This document shows, piece by piece, positions 43,150-52,041 of a DNA stretch of 53,920 nucleotides (the first letter of the stretch is position 1; each line of letters opens with the position of its first letter). Source of the stretch: an uncultured Lachnospiraceae bacterium. Its GTDB lineage: Bacteria; Bacillota; Clostridia; Lachnospirales; Lachnospiraceae. Under the pieces are notes generated by a model, which worked only from the letters and a program-made list of their open reading frames with translations, ran no database searches and was not told the DNA's origin. Position numbers and translations under genes: made by a program. The DNA lies in assembly GCA_910585605.1 (NCBI GenBank), contig CAJUFL010000015.1, forward strand, positions 14,450-68,369, read 5' to 3'.

Positions 43150-44481
43150 ATGGATTTATTTGACTTTATGAGAGAAGCGAATATGGAAAAGGAATCACCT
43201 TTGGCAAAGAGATTACGACCAACAGCCCTTGATGAGGTTGTTGGTCAAAAACATATTATAGGGAAAGATAAGCTGCTTTACCGGGCTATTCAGGCGGATA
43301 AACTTAGTTCTATCATTTTTTACGGACCGCCGGGAACCGGGAAAACAACACTTGCCATGGTGATTGCCAATACGACTAGTTCTGTTTTTACAGCTTTAAA
43401 TGCCACAACTGCTGGGAAAAAGGATATGGAAGAAGTCGTAAAGCAGGCGAAAGACAATTATGGGATGTATCAGAAAAGAACCATTTTGTTTATTGACGAG
43501 ATTCATCGCTTTAATAAAGCACAGCAGGATTATCTGCTGCCCTTTGTAGAGGATGGAACCGTAATTTTAATCGGTGCGACTACTGAAAATCCTTATTTTG
43601 AGGTGAATGGAGCATTGCTTTCTAGATCCCATATTTTCCGGCTGGAACCTCTTGACAGGGAAGACATCAAAGAATTAATAAAGCGGGCTGTATATGATGT
43701 GGAAAAAGGTATGGGGTCTTATCATGCGGATATTGATGATGAGGCTTTGGAATTTCTTGCAGATGTGAGTGGAGGAGATGCGAGAAATGCGTTAAATGCA
43801 ATAGAACTCGGAGTGCTGACTACAGCACCTTTGGAAGACGGACGGATTCATATTACGACAAGTGTGCTGGAGGAGTGTATTCAGCAAAGAGCAGTAAGAT
43901 ATGATAAAGACGGGGATAATCATTATGATACTATATCGGCATTTATCAAGAGTATGCGGGGCTCCGATCCCGATGCAGCAGTTTTTTATCTTGCAAAGAT
44001 GCTGCATGCAGGGGAAAGTGTCACCTTTATTGCCAGAAGGATCATGATATGTGCCTGTGAGGACGTAGGGATTGCGGATCCGCAGGCAATTCAGGTTGCA
44101 GTGGCATGTGCACAGGCAGTAGAACGTATCGGTATGCCGGAAGCTCAACTGGTGCTTGCCAATGCTGCTGTTTATGTCGCAAGTGCACCTAAATCCAATG
44201 CAGTATGCAATGCAGTTTTTGATGCACTTAATATGGTTCAGAAAAGAAAGACAGGTGTGGTTCCCCCTCATTTAAGGGATACTCATTACAAGGGGGCAGA
44301 AAATCTGGGACATACCGGTTATATTTATCCTCATGATTATCCGGATAATTTTGTAAAACAGCAATATCTGCCGGATGAGATAAAAGATGCCTGTTTTTAT
44401 TATCCCACCGGAAATGGATATGAAAAAATAGTAAGAGACAGGTTAAATGATTTATATGGGGAGGATAAATACAAAGAATGA
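43150..44481 (+). CDS. rarA: Replication-associated recombination protein A
   Basis: A 443-residue AAA+ ATPase of the RarA/MgsA/WRNIP1 family that acts at stalled replication forks. Clamp-loader-like module: RPTALDEVVGQKHI, Walker A YGPPGTGKTTLA (about residue 58), Walker B LFIDEIHRFNKAQQD, sensor TTENPYFEVN; the C-terminal domain ends in HYKGAENLGHTGY and the conserved YPHDYP region. It lies 17 nt after the receiver gene. Its stop overlaps the start of the next gene (ATGA). Confidence 0.94.
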   Translation: MDLFDFMREANMEKESPLAKRLRPTALDEVVGQKHIIGKDKLLYRAIQADKLSSIIFYGPPGTGKTTLAMVIANTTSSVFTALNATTAGKKDMEEVVKQAKDNYGMYQKRTILFIDEIHRFNKAQQDYLLPFVEDGTVILIGATTENPYFEVNGALLSRSHIFRLEPLDREDIKELIKRAVYDVEKGMGSYHADIDDEALEFLADVSGGDARNALNAIELGVLTTAPLEDGRIHITTSVLEECIQQRAVRYDKDGDNHYDTISAFIKSMRGSDPDAAVFYLAKMLHAGESVTFIARRIMICACEDVGIADPQAIQVAVACAQAVERIGMPEAQLVLANAAVYVASAPKSNAVCNAVFDALNMVQKRKTGVVPPHLRDTHYKGAENLGHTGYIYPHDYPDNFVKQQYLPDEIKDACFYYPTGNGYEKIVRDRLNDLYGEDKYKE

Positions 44482-44729
44482 AACGATTAAGACAGATCAT
44501 GGCATGGCTGACGATTGTATTGATAGCTGGACTTATTATAGGAGCGGTTGTCTGTGCCATAACCGGAAGCAGATATTTTTTTGGCTTACTGGCTCTGGCA
44601 ATGGCAGTGCCTATTGTATTATGGGTATTTATGTGGTTTACCCGTCTGATACACGGGGATTCTGACGTGGTATCGAAAGAAGATATGTATGCATCAAACC
44701 GGAAAAACGATTCCGAGGAAGAAGGTTAA
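44478..44729 (+). CDS. Small two-helix membrane protein
   Basis: An 83-residue protein with two hydrophobic helices (about residues 10-31 and 35-55) and an acidic tail. The ATG at 44478 overlaps the rarA stop as ATGA, so translation is probably coupled. I do not recognise the family; small proteins of this kind next to rarA are of unknown role. A GC-rich hairpin follows within 10 nt. Confidence 0.7.
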   Translation: MKRLRQIMAWLTIVLIAGLIIGAVVCAITGSRYFFGLLALAMAVPIVLWVFMWFTRLIHGDSDVVSKEDMYASNRKNDSEEEG

Positions 44730-44737
44730 AGGGGAAA

Positions 44738-44759
44738 CGGAGCCGGCAAGCCGGCTCCG
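44738..44759. repeat. GC-rich 10-bp inverted repeat
   Basis: CGGAGCCGGC and its complement are separated by AA. The G+C content contrasts with the surroundings; no T-run follows on the plus strand. Confidence 0.7.
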
Positions 44760-44785
44760 CAATAGGGGAGGATAAAGTATTATCA

Positions 44786-44807
44786 GATTCCCTGAATCCA
44801 GGGAATC
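44786..44807. repeat. 9-bp inverted repeat
   Basis: GATTCCCTG and its complement enclose AATC. It is the second of three palindromes in the 323-nt gap 44730-45052. Confidence 0.65.
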
Positions 44808-44810
44808 GGT

Positions 44811-44871
44811 ATCACTTAACAAAAGATGCTATAACAAAAGTCATAACATCTTTTGTTGTAAGTGATATTTT
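44811..44871. terminator. Large hairpin, probable bidirectional terminator
   Basis: ATCACTTAACAAAAGATG (44811-44828) pairs with 44847-44866 over 18 bp with a 2-nt bulge; ATTTT follows. It probably closes the rarA unit. Confidence 0.6.
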
Positions 44872-44904
44872 AATTATGTCCCCTTTTTATGGATTTATAC
44901 ATAC

Positions 44905-44933
44905 TTGAAAAAAAAATTGCATTTTGTTATAAT
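44905..44933 (+). promoter_or_regulatory. Strong promoter of the SEC-C gene and gltX
   Basis: TTGAAA (44905-44910), a 17-nt spacer, TGT and TATAAT (44928-44933): an ideal -10 with extension. The leader is about 110 nt. Confidence 0.85.
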
Positions 44934-45052
44934 TTAGCTTACTGTATTTGATAAAAAAGCACACTGATGTGTGCATAGGAGGCTGCCCTGCTAAGAAAAT
45001 TATATGTGACAGCCCCAGTATATATTTTTTATGTAAAAGGATGGTAAAACAA

Positions 45053-45559
45053 ATGAGTTTATTAAAAGAATGGCGTGACTATGCATACGGATTGGATGAC
45101 AGGACTCCGGAGGGAAAACAGTTCTGGCTGAATTATTTTGGAGTAGAGCAGGGAATTTATAAGCAGCTTTTGTCAAATCCTACAGAAATTGTAAAGGGCA
45201 CCGTAAAAGAGCTGGCAGATAAATATGAAACAACGGTTCAGTTAATGACCGGATTTTTGGATGGTATTGATGAGAGTCTGCGGACACCCAATAATATTGA
45301 TGAGATGGACGAGGATACAGAGGTGTCTCTGGATATAGATTTGGAAAAGCTTTATATGAATATGGTGGGCTGTAACGCGGAGTGGCTTTATACACTGGAA
45401 GAGTGGGACAAACTGCTTACACCGGAGAGAAGAAAAGAGCTCTATAAAACCGAGAAGAGTTCCAAGACAGTTGTAAAACCTCCAAAGGTTGGACGTAATG
45501 ATCCTTGTCCATGTGGAAGCGGGCGGAAGTTTAAGCAGTGCTGTGGAAAAAATAAATAG
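45053..45559 (+). CDS. SEC-C motif protein
   Basis: A 168-residue protein ending in a SEC-C zinc-binding motif, GRNDPCPCGSGRKFKQCCGK (about residues 145-164), the same motif as at the SecA C-terminus. The body is helical and acidic, without a clear domain. The open frame extends upstream, but ATG 45053 has AAAGGATGG upstream and the extension lies close to the promoter. The family function is unknown; SEC-C motifs bind SecB or ribosomes in other proteins. It is 19 nt from gltX. Confidence 0.82.
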   Translation: MSLLKEWRDYAYGLDDRTPEGKQFWLNYFGVEQGIYKQLLSNPTEIVKGTVKELADKYETTVQLMTGFLDGIDESLRTPNNIDEMDEDTEVSLDIDLEKLYMNMVGCNAEWLYTLEEWDKLLTPERRKELYKTEKSSKTVVKPPKVGRNDPCPCGSGRKFKQCCGKNK

Positions 45560-45578
45560 AAAAGAAGTTGAGGACAAT

Positions 45579-47036
45579 ATGAGTAAAATAAGAACCAGAT
45601 TTGCACCAAGTCCTACGGGAAGAATGCATGTGGGAAATTTGAGGACTGCCCTGTATGCGTATTTGGTGGCGAAACATGAAAATGGAGATTTTATCTTAAG
45701 AATAGAGGATACAGACCAGGAACGGCTTTTAGAAGGTGCCGTTGATATCATTTATCGTACAATGGCAGGAACGGGTTTAATCCATGATGAGGGTCCGGAC
45801 AAGGATGGCGGAGTTGGTCCTTATGTGCAGAGTGAGCGCCAAAAACAAGGTATTTATATGGAGTATGCCAAGATGCTGGTAGAAAAAGGAGAGGCATATT
45901 ATTGTTTTTGTGATAAAGAGAGACTGGATAACCTGACAGAAGAGGTTGTGGATGGTAAAAGTGTCCGCAAGTATGACAAACATTGTCTGCATTTGAGTAA
46001 GGAAGAAGTGGAGAGGAAGCTTGCTTCTGGTATGCCGTACGTAATCAGGCAGAATGTTCCGGAGGAAGGGGAAACCAGTTTTGAGGATGAGTTATACGGA
46101 ACCATTACAGTGCCCAATAAAGAGCTGGATGATATGATTTTGATAAAATCGGATGGATATCCTACTTATAATTTTGCCAATGTAGTAGACGATCATCTGA
46201 TGGGTATCACGCATGTTGTGAGAGGACAGGAGTATTTATCTTCTTCTCCTAAGTATAATCGCTTGTATCAGGCATTTGGCTGGGAGGTTCCCACTTATAT
46301 TCATTGTCCCACGATCACGAATGAAGAACATCAGAAATTATCAAAGAGATGTGGACATTCTTCTTATGAAGACCTGTTGGAACAGGGATTTTTAACAGAA
46401 ACTATTGTGAATTTTGTTGCCCTTTTAGGCTGGAGTCCCGAAGATAATCAGGAGTTATTTACATTAGAGGAATTGGTGGCTGCCTTTGATTATCATCATA
46501 TCTCCAAGTCTCCTGCGGTTTTTGATATGGTAAAGCTTCGCTGGATGAATAGTGAATATATTAAGAAAATGGATTTTGAACGCTTTAAGGAGATGGCACT
46601 TCCTTATGTAGAAGAGATTGTCAAAAGGGATGTTAAGACGGATGCTATTCTGGAACTGGTAAAGACACGGATTGAAGTATTTCCGGATATAAAAGAGCAT
46701 ATCGATTTCTTCGAGGAATTACCAGATTATGATATTGCGTTGTATACTCACAAGAAAATGAAGACCAATACAGAGAACTCTTTGGAAATTCTCCGTGAAG
46801 AGTATGAAATTCTTAAAAGTATAGAAGACTGGTCGTTTGATAATCTCCATGACATTTTGATGGAGTATATTGCAAATAAAGGAATCAAAAACGGAACAGG
46901 CTTATGGCCCGTTCGGATAGCGGTATCCGGCAAACAGATGACTCCCGGTGGTGCTTTTGAAATCATGGATATTCTTGGGAAGGAAGAATCTCTTAAAAGA
47001 ATGGAGATTGGAATTAAGAAGCTGGAAACAGCTTAA
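45579..47036 (+). CDS. gltX: Glutamate--tRNA ligase
   Basis: Charges tRNA-Glu in the cytoplasm. The 485 residues carry the class I HIGH-like motif FAPSPTGRMHVGNLRTAL (about residues 7-24) and the KMSKS-like KLSKR in EEHQKLSKRCGHSS (about residue 253), followed by the anticodon-binding helical domain. ATG 45579 is chosen over an ORF start at 45489, which lies inside the upstream gene; GTTGAGGA is the ribosome site. It may be discriminating or not; in Firmicutes a GatCAB route is often present but not in this window. Confidence 0.95.
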   Translation: MSKIRTRFAPSPTGRMHVGNLRTALYAYLVAKHENGDFILRIEDTDQERLLEGAVDIIYRTMAGTGLIHDEGPDKDGGVGPYVQSERQKQGIYMEYAKMLVEKGEAYYCFCDKERLDNLTEEVVDGKSVRKYDKHCLHLSKEEVERKLASGMPYVIRQNVPEEGETSFEDELYGTITVPNKELDDMILIKSDGYPTYNFANVVDDHLMGITHVVRGQEYLSSSPKYNRLYQAFGWEVPTYIHCPTITNEEHQKLSKRCGHSSYEDLLEQGFLTETIVNFVALLGWSPEDNQELFTLEELVAAFDYHHISKSPAVFDMVKLRWMNSEYIKKMDFERFKEMALPYVEEIVKRDVKTDAILELVKTRIEVFPDIKEHIDFFEELPDYDIALYTHKKMKTNTENSLEILREEYEILKSIEDWSFDNLHDILMEYIANKGIKNGTGLWPVRIAVSGKQMTPGGAFEIMDILGKEESLKRMEIGIKKLETA

Positions 47037-47055
47037 GCAGAGAAAAGGGGAAACG

Positions 47056-48903
47056 ATGCCTGATTTTAACAAAGGACAACTTACTGCTATTCATCATGTA
47101 CATGGTCCGATGCTGGCACTGGCCGGTCCGGGTTCCGGAAAGACCACTGCTATGGTATATCGCATAAAATATCTTATAGAAGAAGCAGGCATTCCTTCTT
47201 CCCAGATACTTGTCATTACCTTTACCAGGGCAAGTGCAAAAGAGATGGAGGAACGGTTTGTAAAATTAATGAAAGGTTCTAAGTGTACTTCCACATTTGG
47301 AACCTTTCATTCTGTATTCTTTTATATATTGAAAATGGCATATGGATATCGGAGTGAACATATTTTGAGTGAAAAAGAGAAATATTTGATTATCAGGGAT
47401 ATCCTCCGGCATAAACAGATTGAGTGTGAAGACGAGGAGGAGCTGGTATCTTCCGTTATCCGTGAAATCGGAATGATGAAAGGGGATATGATCGCACTGG
47501 AATATTTCTATTCCAACTGCCTTGGAGAAGAAGTATTCCGCCAGGTTTATAAAGAATATGAAGCAAAAGCCACATCTATGGGAAAACTGGATTTCGATGA
47601 TATGATGGTATATTGCTATGAATTATTAAAGGAACGTCGGGATATTTTGGAAATACTTCAAAAACGTTATTCCTATATTTTAGTAGACGAATTTCAGGAT
47701 ATTAATAAGATTCAATATGAAATTACCAAAATGCTGGCAGAGCCATTACGCAATCTGTTTATTGTAGGAGATGATGACCAGAGTATTTATGGATTCCGCG
47801 GTGCAAGACCGGAAATCATGCTGCATTTTAAGGAAGACTATCCGGAAGCAGTTGAGACGCTGTTAGATGTTAATTACCGCTGTAACCGGAATATTACGGA
47901 AGGTGCAGTCAATCTGATCACCAATAATCGGATTCGCTTTCATAAAAAAATTGTCAGTGCAAAGGAATATGAAGAACCTGTTTTAGTTCATCACATGAAG
48001 ACATTATCCGAAGAAACGAATCATGTATTGAAAACTATCCGGGATTACCATAAGGAAAAGATTCCTTATTCCGAAATGGCAGTGATTCTGAGAACCAATG
48101 TACAGGCAAGAGGGATTGTGAATAAACTGATGGAATACAATATACCGTTTCAGATGAGGGACAAAGTTCCCTGTATTTACGATCATTTTACCGTACAAAA
48201 TATACTGGATTATATCAGGGCAGCCATGGGTATCCGGGACAGGGCTTTGTTTTTACGGATTATGAATAAACCAAACCGTTATCTGTCAAGAGAGCTGTTG
48301 ACAGAGCCTGTTGTGAGCTTTGAAGCACTGCGGACAATGGTAGAAGGTAAAAACTGGGCATTAGACAATATCGACCAGTTTGAATATGAATTAAAAATAC
48401 TGGCAGGGTTAAAACCGTTTGGGGCAGTGAATTTTATCCGTAAGGCCATCGGATATGATGAATACCTGAGAGAGTATGCACAGTATCGCCATTTAAATGT
48501 GGAAGATTTGTCCGGTACACTGGATGAATTGCAGGAAATGGCAAAACAGTACCGGACCTTTGGGGACTGGTTTGAAGGGATTGACCAATACCGCAAGGAT
48601 TTGGAAAGGCACAGCAGGACAGATTTCGCAGAACGAAAAGACGGTGTTGTGGTTACTACCATGCACAGTGCGAAGGGACTGGAATTTGATGCGGTTTTTA
48701 TACTGGAAGCCAATGAAGGCATGACACCGTATAAAAAGGCTTTAAAACCAGAGGAAATAGAGGAGGAACGCCGTATGTTTTATGTAGCGATGACCCGTGC
48801 CAGAAGTCATTTACATATTTATGAGGTGAAGGAGTATTATAATAAGGAATTAGAGCCTTCCCGTTTTTTAGAAGAGATCAGGAGAGCAGATGGGGAAGAC
48901 TGA
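47056..48903 (+). CDS. UvrD/Rep-type SF1A DNA helicase
   Basis: A 615-residue ATP-dependent helicase, shorter than PcrA (about 730). The motifs run in order: Q-region NKGQLTAIHHVHGPML, Walker A AGPGSGKTTAM (about residue 24), Ia VITFTRASAKEME, II VDEFQD, III GDDDQSIYGFRGA, IV/V TTMHSAKGLEFDAVF, and VI YVAMTRARSHL. ATG 47056 is preceded by AAAGGGGA; the upstream ORF extension overlaps gltX. The C-terminus lacks the long PcrA tail. It follows gltX by 19 nt, so it may be co-transcribed. A role in repair is likely. Confidence 0.92.
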   Translation: MPDFNKGQLTAIHHVHGPMLALAGPGSGKTTAMVYRIKYLIEEAGIPSSQILVITFTRASAKEMEERFVKLMKGSKCTSTFGTFHSVFFYILKMAYGYRSEHILSEKEKYLIIRDILRHKQIECEDEEELVSSVIREIGMMKGDMIALEYFYSNCLGEEVFRQVYKEYEAKATSMGKLDFDDMMVYCYELLKERRDILEILQKRYSYILVDEFQDINKIQYEITKMLAEPLRNLFIVGDDDQSIYGFRGARPEIMLHFKEDYPEAVETLLDVNYRCNRNITEGAVNLITNNRIRFHKKIVSAKEYEEPVLVHHMKTLSEETNHVLKTIRDYHKEKIPYSEMAVILRTNVQARGIVNKLMEYNIPFQMRDKVPCIYDHFTVQNILDYIRAAMGIRDRALFLRIMNKPNRYLSRELLTEPVVSFEALRTMVEGKNWALDNIDQFEYELKILAGLKPFGAVNFIRKAIGYDEYLREYAQYRHLNVEDLSGTLDELQEMAKQYRTFGDWFEGIDQYRKDLERHSRTDFAERKDGVVVTTMHSAKGLEFDAVFILEANEGMTPYKKALKPEEIEEERRMFYVAMTRARSHLHIYEVKEYYNKELEPSRFLEEIRRADGED

Positions 48904-49738
48904 CACTGCCGGCCCCCTGCATGTTGTAGGGTAGATAAGGGACAGTATGGGCAGACTCCATCAGGCGGATTTTTGTCTGGTCGTTGGTGAGATATGGATA
49001 TTTTTGGAGCAACAGGGCACATGTGCCGCTGATAAATGGAACGGACATGGAAGTACCGTTTTTAATACTATACCCTCCGCCGGGTTTTGTGCTTAGGATA
49101 TGAAAACCGGGAGCGGTCAGTTCGGGTTTTGTAATATAGGGCAGAAGAGGACCGGCTGATGAAAAATGCTTCCCGTCAGAGGAGCCGATGGTGATTACCT
49201 TTTTGCAGTTGCCAGGTGCCGTGATGGAATTCGGTGCAGGACCATTGTTGCCGGCAGAACAGCAGACAATGATGCCTTCCTCCCATAATCTTGTTACCCA
49301 TAAATTTAGCCGGTTTTTTTCATTTTTGAGTTCAGCATTGGTTCCGCCTACAGAGATGTTTACAACACGGATGTCATATTGTCTGTGATGGACAAGAAGC
49401 CATTTTATGCCTTCAATAAAGATATCAGAGGAACCATTTCCCTCTTTATCCAGTACTTTTAAGCTTACCAGATTGCTTTCTGGTGCAATGCCTATTTTGG
49501 AGGAGGCAATAATGCCGGATACGTGAGTGCCGTGGGAATAGTCATCATAAGGCTGTGTCCGGTAAGAGATAAAATCACGAAAAGCAAGAATCCGGTCAAA
49601 ATCAATATCAGGATGATAAGACAGACCAGAATCCATAACGGCTATAGTTATATTTTTTCCGGTGATTCCAATTTTATGGAAGGGAGCAGCACCGGATACG
49701 ACAGCAGGAATTTTAGGAGAAGCAGACAAGTAAGACAC
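48878..49738 (-). CDS. Subtilisin-like S8 serine protease without signal peptide
   Basis: A 286-residue compact peptidase. The triad is Asp36 in VMDSGLS, His69 in YSHGTHVSG and Ser230 in NGTSMSVP; the oxyanion Asn is in AGNNGP at about 164. No signal peptide or propeptide is visible, so it is predicted to be cytosolic or activated otherwise. It starts with GTG 49738; the ribosome site is weak. Its 3' end overlaps the helicase gene by 26 nt in a convergent arrangement. The substrate is unknown. Confidence 0.88.
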   Translation of the reverse strand: MSYLSASPKIPAVVSGAAPFHKIGITGKNITIAVMDSGLSYHPDIDFDRILAFRDFISYRTQPYDDYSHGTHVSGIIASSKIGIAPESNLVSLKVLDKEGNGSSDIFIEGIKWLLVHHRQYDIRVVNISVGGTNAELKNEKNRLNLWVTRLWEEGIIVCCSAGNNGPAPNSITAPGNCKKVITIGSSDGKHFSSAGPLLPYITKPELTAPGFHILSTKPGGGYSIKNGTSMSVPFISGTCALLLQKYPYLTNDQTKIRLMESAHTVPYLPYNMQGAGSVSLPHLLS

Positions 49739-49837
49739 CTCAGCTCTTTACAAAATTTTATTTTACGATTATATTTATATTGTATGTGATTATGCGAAAA
49801 TGGTTTTAAGAATTTAACGATTGTGAAGGAGACAGGG

Positions 49838-50059
49838 ATGCTGAAAAGAAGTGTACGGGTAGAATTAGACTCTATTTTAAATGATCTGCGCATTAATCTG
49901 GAAAATAATTATAAAGATCTTGCCCATGATGCATTAAAAAAACTGCATGGAACGCTGGAAGATTATCTGAAAAGCGGTACGCTGAAGGAAAAGGATTATA
50001 GAAAATATAAGAAAATCGCAGATGATTATTCAAACAGGATGGCAAATTACCATCACTAA
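49838..50059 (+). CDS. Small helical protein of unknown function
   Basis: A 73-residue, charged and mainly helical protein (LKRSVRVELDSILNDLRINL, then KDLAHDALKKLHGTLEDYLK). AAGGAG precedes ATG 49838. I do not recognise the family. It lies in a divergent position to the protease and 23 nt before the zinc-binding lipoprotein; its product may be a small regulatory or assembly partner, but nothing in the sequence shows this. Confidence 0.65.
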   Translation: MLKRSVRVELDSILNDLRINLENNYKDLAHDALKKLHGTLEDYLKSGTLKEKDYRKYKKIADDYSNRMANYHH

Positions 50060-50082
50060 TACAGATATAGAGGAGAAAGAAT

Positions 50083-50985
50083 GTGAGACGAAGGAATTGG
50101 ATTATTTATATTGTGATGGTACTGTGTACAGGTCTTATGATTACAGGCTGTGGAACCAAAGTGAGAAGTTTTAAGAGCCAGGATAAAATACTTGTAGTAA
50201 CTACGATTTATCCCGTGTACGATTTTGTATCCAATATAGCTGGAGAAAGAGCAGAGATCATCAATTTGGTACCGGCGGGAACAGAACCCCATGATTTTGA
50301 ACTTTCAACGGGGGATATGCAGCTGTTGGAGGAAGCGGATTTATTTATTTACAATGGTGCTGGTATGGAACATTTTGTGGATAAAACGCTGAACGCCGTA
50401 TCCAATAAAGAACTGATAGCAGTAGAGGCGGCCGGAACAGTGAAAACGCTGGAGTCTGGCGAGAAGACAGATCCTCATACATGGCTTAGTGTTCAAAATG
50501 CGATATCAGAGTCAGAGGTGATAAAAGACACATTTATACAGATAGATGCAGAACATAAGGAAATATATGAGAAGAATTTTGAGGATTACAAAGACAGGCT
50601 GGAGACTTTGGATGAGACTTATAAAGAAGAGTTATCCGGCTTATCCAGAAACACGATTGTGGTAGCACATGAAGCATTTGGTTATCTGTGTGCCGCATAC
50701 GGATTGAAGCAGAATGCCGTGGAAGGACTGACCGCAGAATCCGAACCGGATTCTGCAAAAATGAAAGAGATTATTGATTTTTGCAGGGAAGAAGATATTC
50801 AGGTTATTTTCTTTGAAGAACTGGTAAGCCCTAAGGTTGCAAATGCCATCGCGGAGGAAATCGGTGCCGAGACGATGGTGTTAAATCCGATTGAAGGACT
50901 GACCGCCAGCCAGGAAGAGGAAGGGCTTGATTACATTAGTCTGATGGAAGAAAATCTGGAGGCTTTAAAAAAGGCACTTAAGTAA
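50083..50985 (+). CDS. Zinc/manganese-type ABC substrate-binding lipoprotein
   Basis: A 300-residue ZnuA/AdcA-like lipoprotein. The signal peptide ends with the lipobox MITGC (Cys about 23). Metal-ligand regions are TEPHDFELS (His about 70), DPHTWLSVQN (His about 132) and VAHEAFGYL (His about 197), and GAETMVLNPIEGL supplies the last acidic region. GTG 50083 is the start, behind GGAGAAAG. The family captures Zn or Mn outside the membrane for an ABC permease. No permease or ATPase gene is next to it here. Confidence 0.9.
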   Translation: MRRRNWIIYIVMVLCTGLMITGCGTKVRSFKSQDKILVVTTIYPVYDFVSNIAGERAEIINLVPAGTEPHDFELSTGDMQLLEEADLFIYNGAGMEHFVDKTLNAVSNKELIAVEAAGTVKTLESGEKTDPHTWLSVQNAISESEVIKDTFIQIDAEHKEIYEKNFEDYKDRLETLDETYKEELSGLSRNTIVVAHEAFGYLCAAYGLKQNAVEGLTAESEPDSAKMKEIIDFCREEDIQVIFFEELVSPKVANAIAEEIGAETMVLNPIEGLTASQEEEGLDYISLMEENLEALKKALK

Positions 50986-51011
50986 CGGTTACAGCAGAAA
51001 GGGGTGCAGAT

Positions 51012-51914
51012 ATGGCAGCTTTGATTATAAATACGATAATTTGTATCATAATACCGATTATCTTACTGGGAGTGTTATTTTTTAAAAATCCAATGGAGAG
51101 AAAAGGAATATTTGTGTTATTTCTTTCGGGTGGTTTGGTATATCTCCTCATGGAGTTTGTGATCAAGGAACAAGGTCTTCAGTATCTTTTTAATCATACG
51201 GATTTTACGGAGTTTATGGCAGATCATTATATTGCCTATTTATTTGTTGTTGCACTGGCAGGAGCAGTTTTTGCAGTTATACCTGAAATTCTGATTATTA
51301 TATGTCTGTTTAAAAGGCAGATGTCACTTGTGAAGGCGGTGGCGATGGGGATTGGTTATGCAATGGCAGAGGCGGTGATGCTGACAGGCGCCAAAAGTAT
51401 TTTCACGATTATTGAGATGATAAAAGGAACGGAGGCAGAGCTTACTACCACTACGATAGAATTGTATCTATCAGGATACGAGAGGATTTTGCTGATGCTG
51501 ATACAAATTACCATGATCGTTGTGCTGGTATATTTTGTGGAACAGAAAATGACCGTCAGAGGCATGATGATTAAAGTACTTTGTCAGACGATAACAGGAT
51601 TTTTGCCTGGTTTTTTGATGGCTTTTACCTATAAGGACTTTTATGAAGTATATGACCGTAAGTGGGCATTGGCACTTATTTATATCTTTTTGATGGCAGC
51701 AGCATTTTGTTCGGCAGTCGTATTAAACAGCTTAAAGTATGCACTAAAAGATGACAGGATCGACTCTCCTGCAGCAGTTGCAAGATATCAGAAAAAAAGA
51801 GAAGAAAGACAGAAATGCAGAGAGAGAGGAAAAAACAGGAGAGGACAGAAAAAAAGGAAAGCCGGAAAAAAGGAAAGAAAACGGTTTAAAGAAAAAACGA
51901 ATCAGAAGATATAA
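51012..51914 (+). CDS. Polytopic membrane protein, YhfC-like, with a basic tail
   Basis: A 300-residue protein with about seven hydrophobic segments (from residue 2 to about 245) and a strongly basic Lys/Arg tail of about 45 residues. The GIGYAMAEAVMLTG and YERILLMLIQIT stretches recall the YhfC/DUF2324 family, but the His expected after the ER motif is Gln here. If related to CPBP-type proteases, activity is uncertain. It follows the lipoprotein by 26 nt. Its role is not known. AAAGGGG lies before the ATG. Confidence 0.65.
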   Translation: MAALIINTIICIIIPIILLGVLFFKNPMERKGIFVLFLSGGLVYLLMEFVIKEQGLQYLFNHTDFTEFMADHYIAYLFVVALAGAVFAVIPEILIIICLFKRQMSLVKAVAMGIGYAMAEAVMLTGAKSIFTIIEMIKGTEAELTTTTIELYLSGYERILLMLIQITMIVVLVYFVEQKMTVRGMMIKVLCQTITGFLPGFLMAFTYKDFYEVYDRKWALALIYIFLMAAAFCSAVVLNSLKYALKDDRIDSPAAVARYQKKREERQKCRERGKNRRGQKKRKAGKKERKRFKEKTNQKI

Positions 51915-52041
51915 AAATATGGAATGTACGAAAAAAAATTCTTGAAATATGTGGAAGGAAATGGTACATTACTATTCGAGCGGTATTCGTAAGAAACTGC
52001 ATCGAGTGATAGGTGTTGTCACATGACAGTGAGGTGATGAC

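Noticed and set aside
46948..47055. Upstream extension of the helicase reading frame.
   Set aside because: It overlaps gltX codons in another frame; the ATG at 47056 has a good ribosome site and the family N-terminus.
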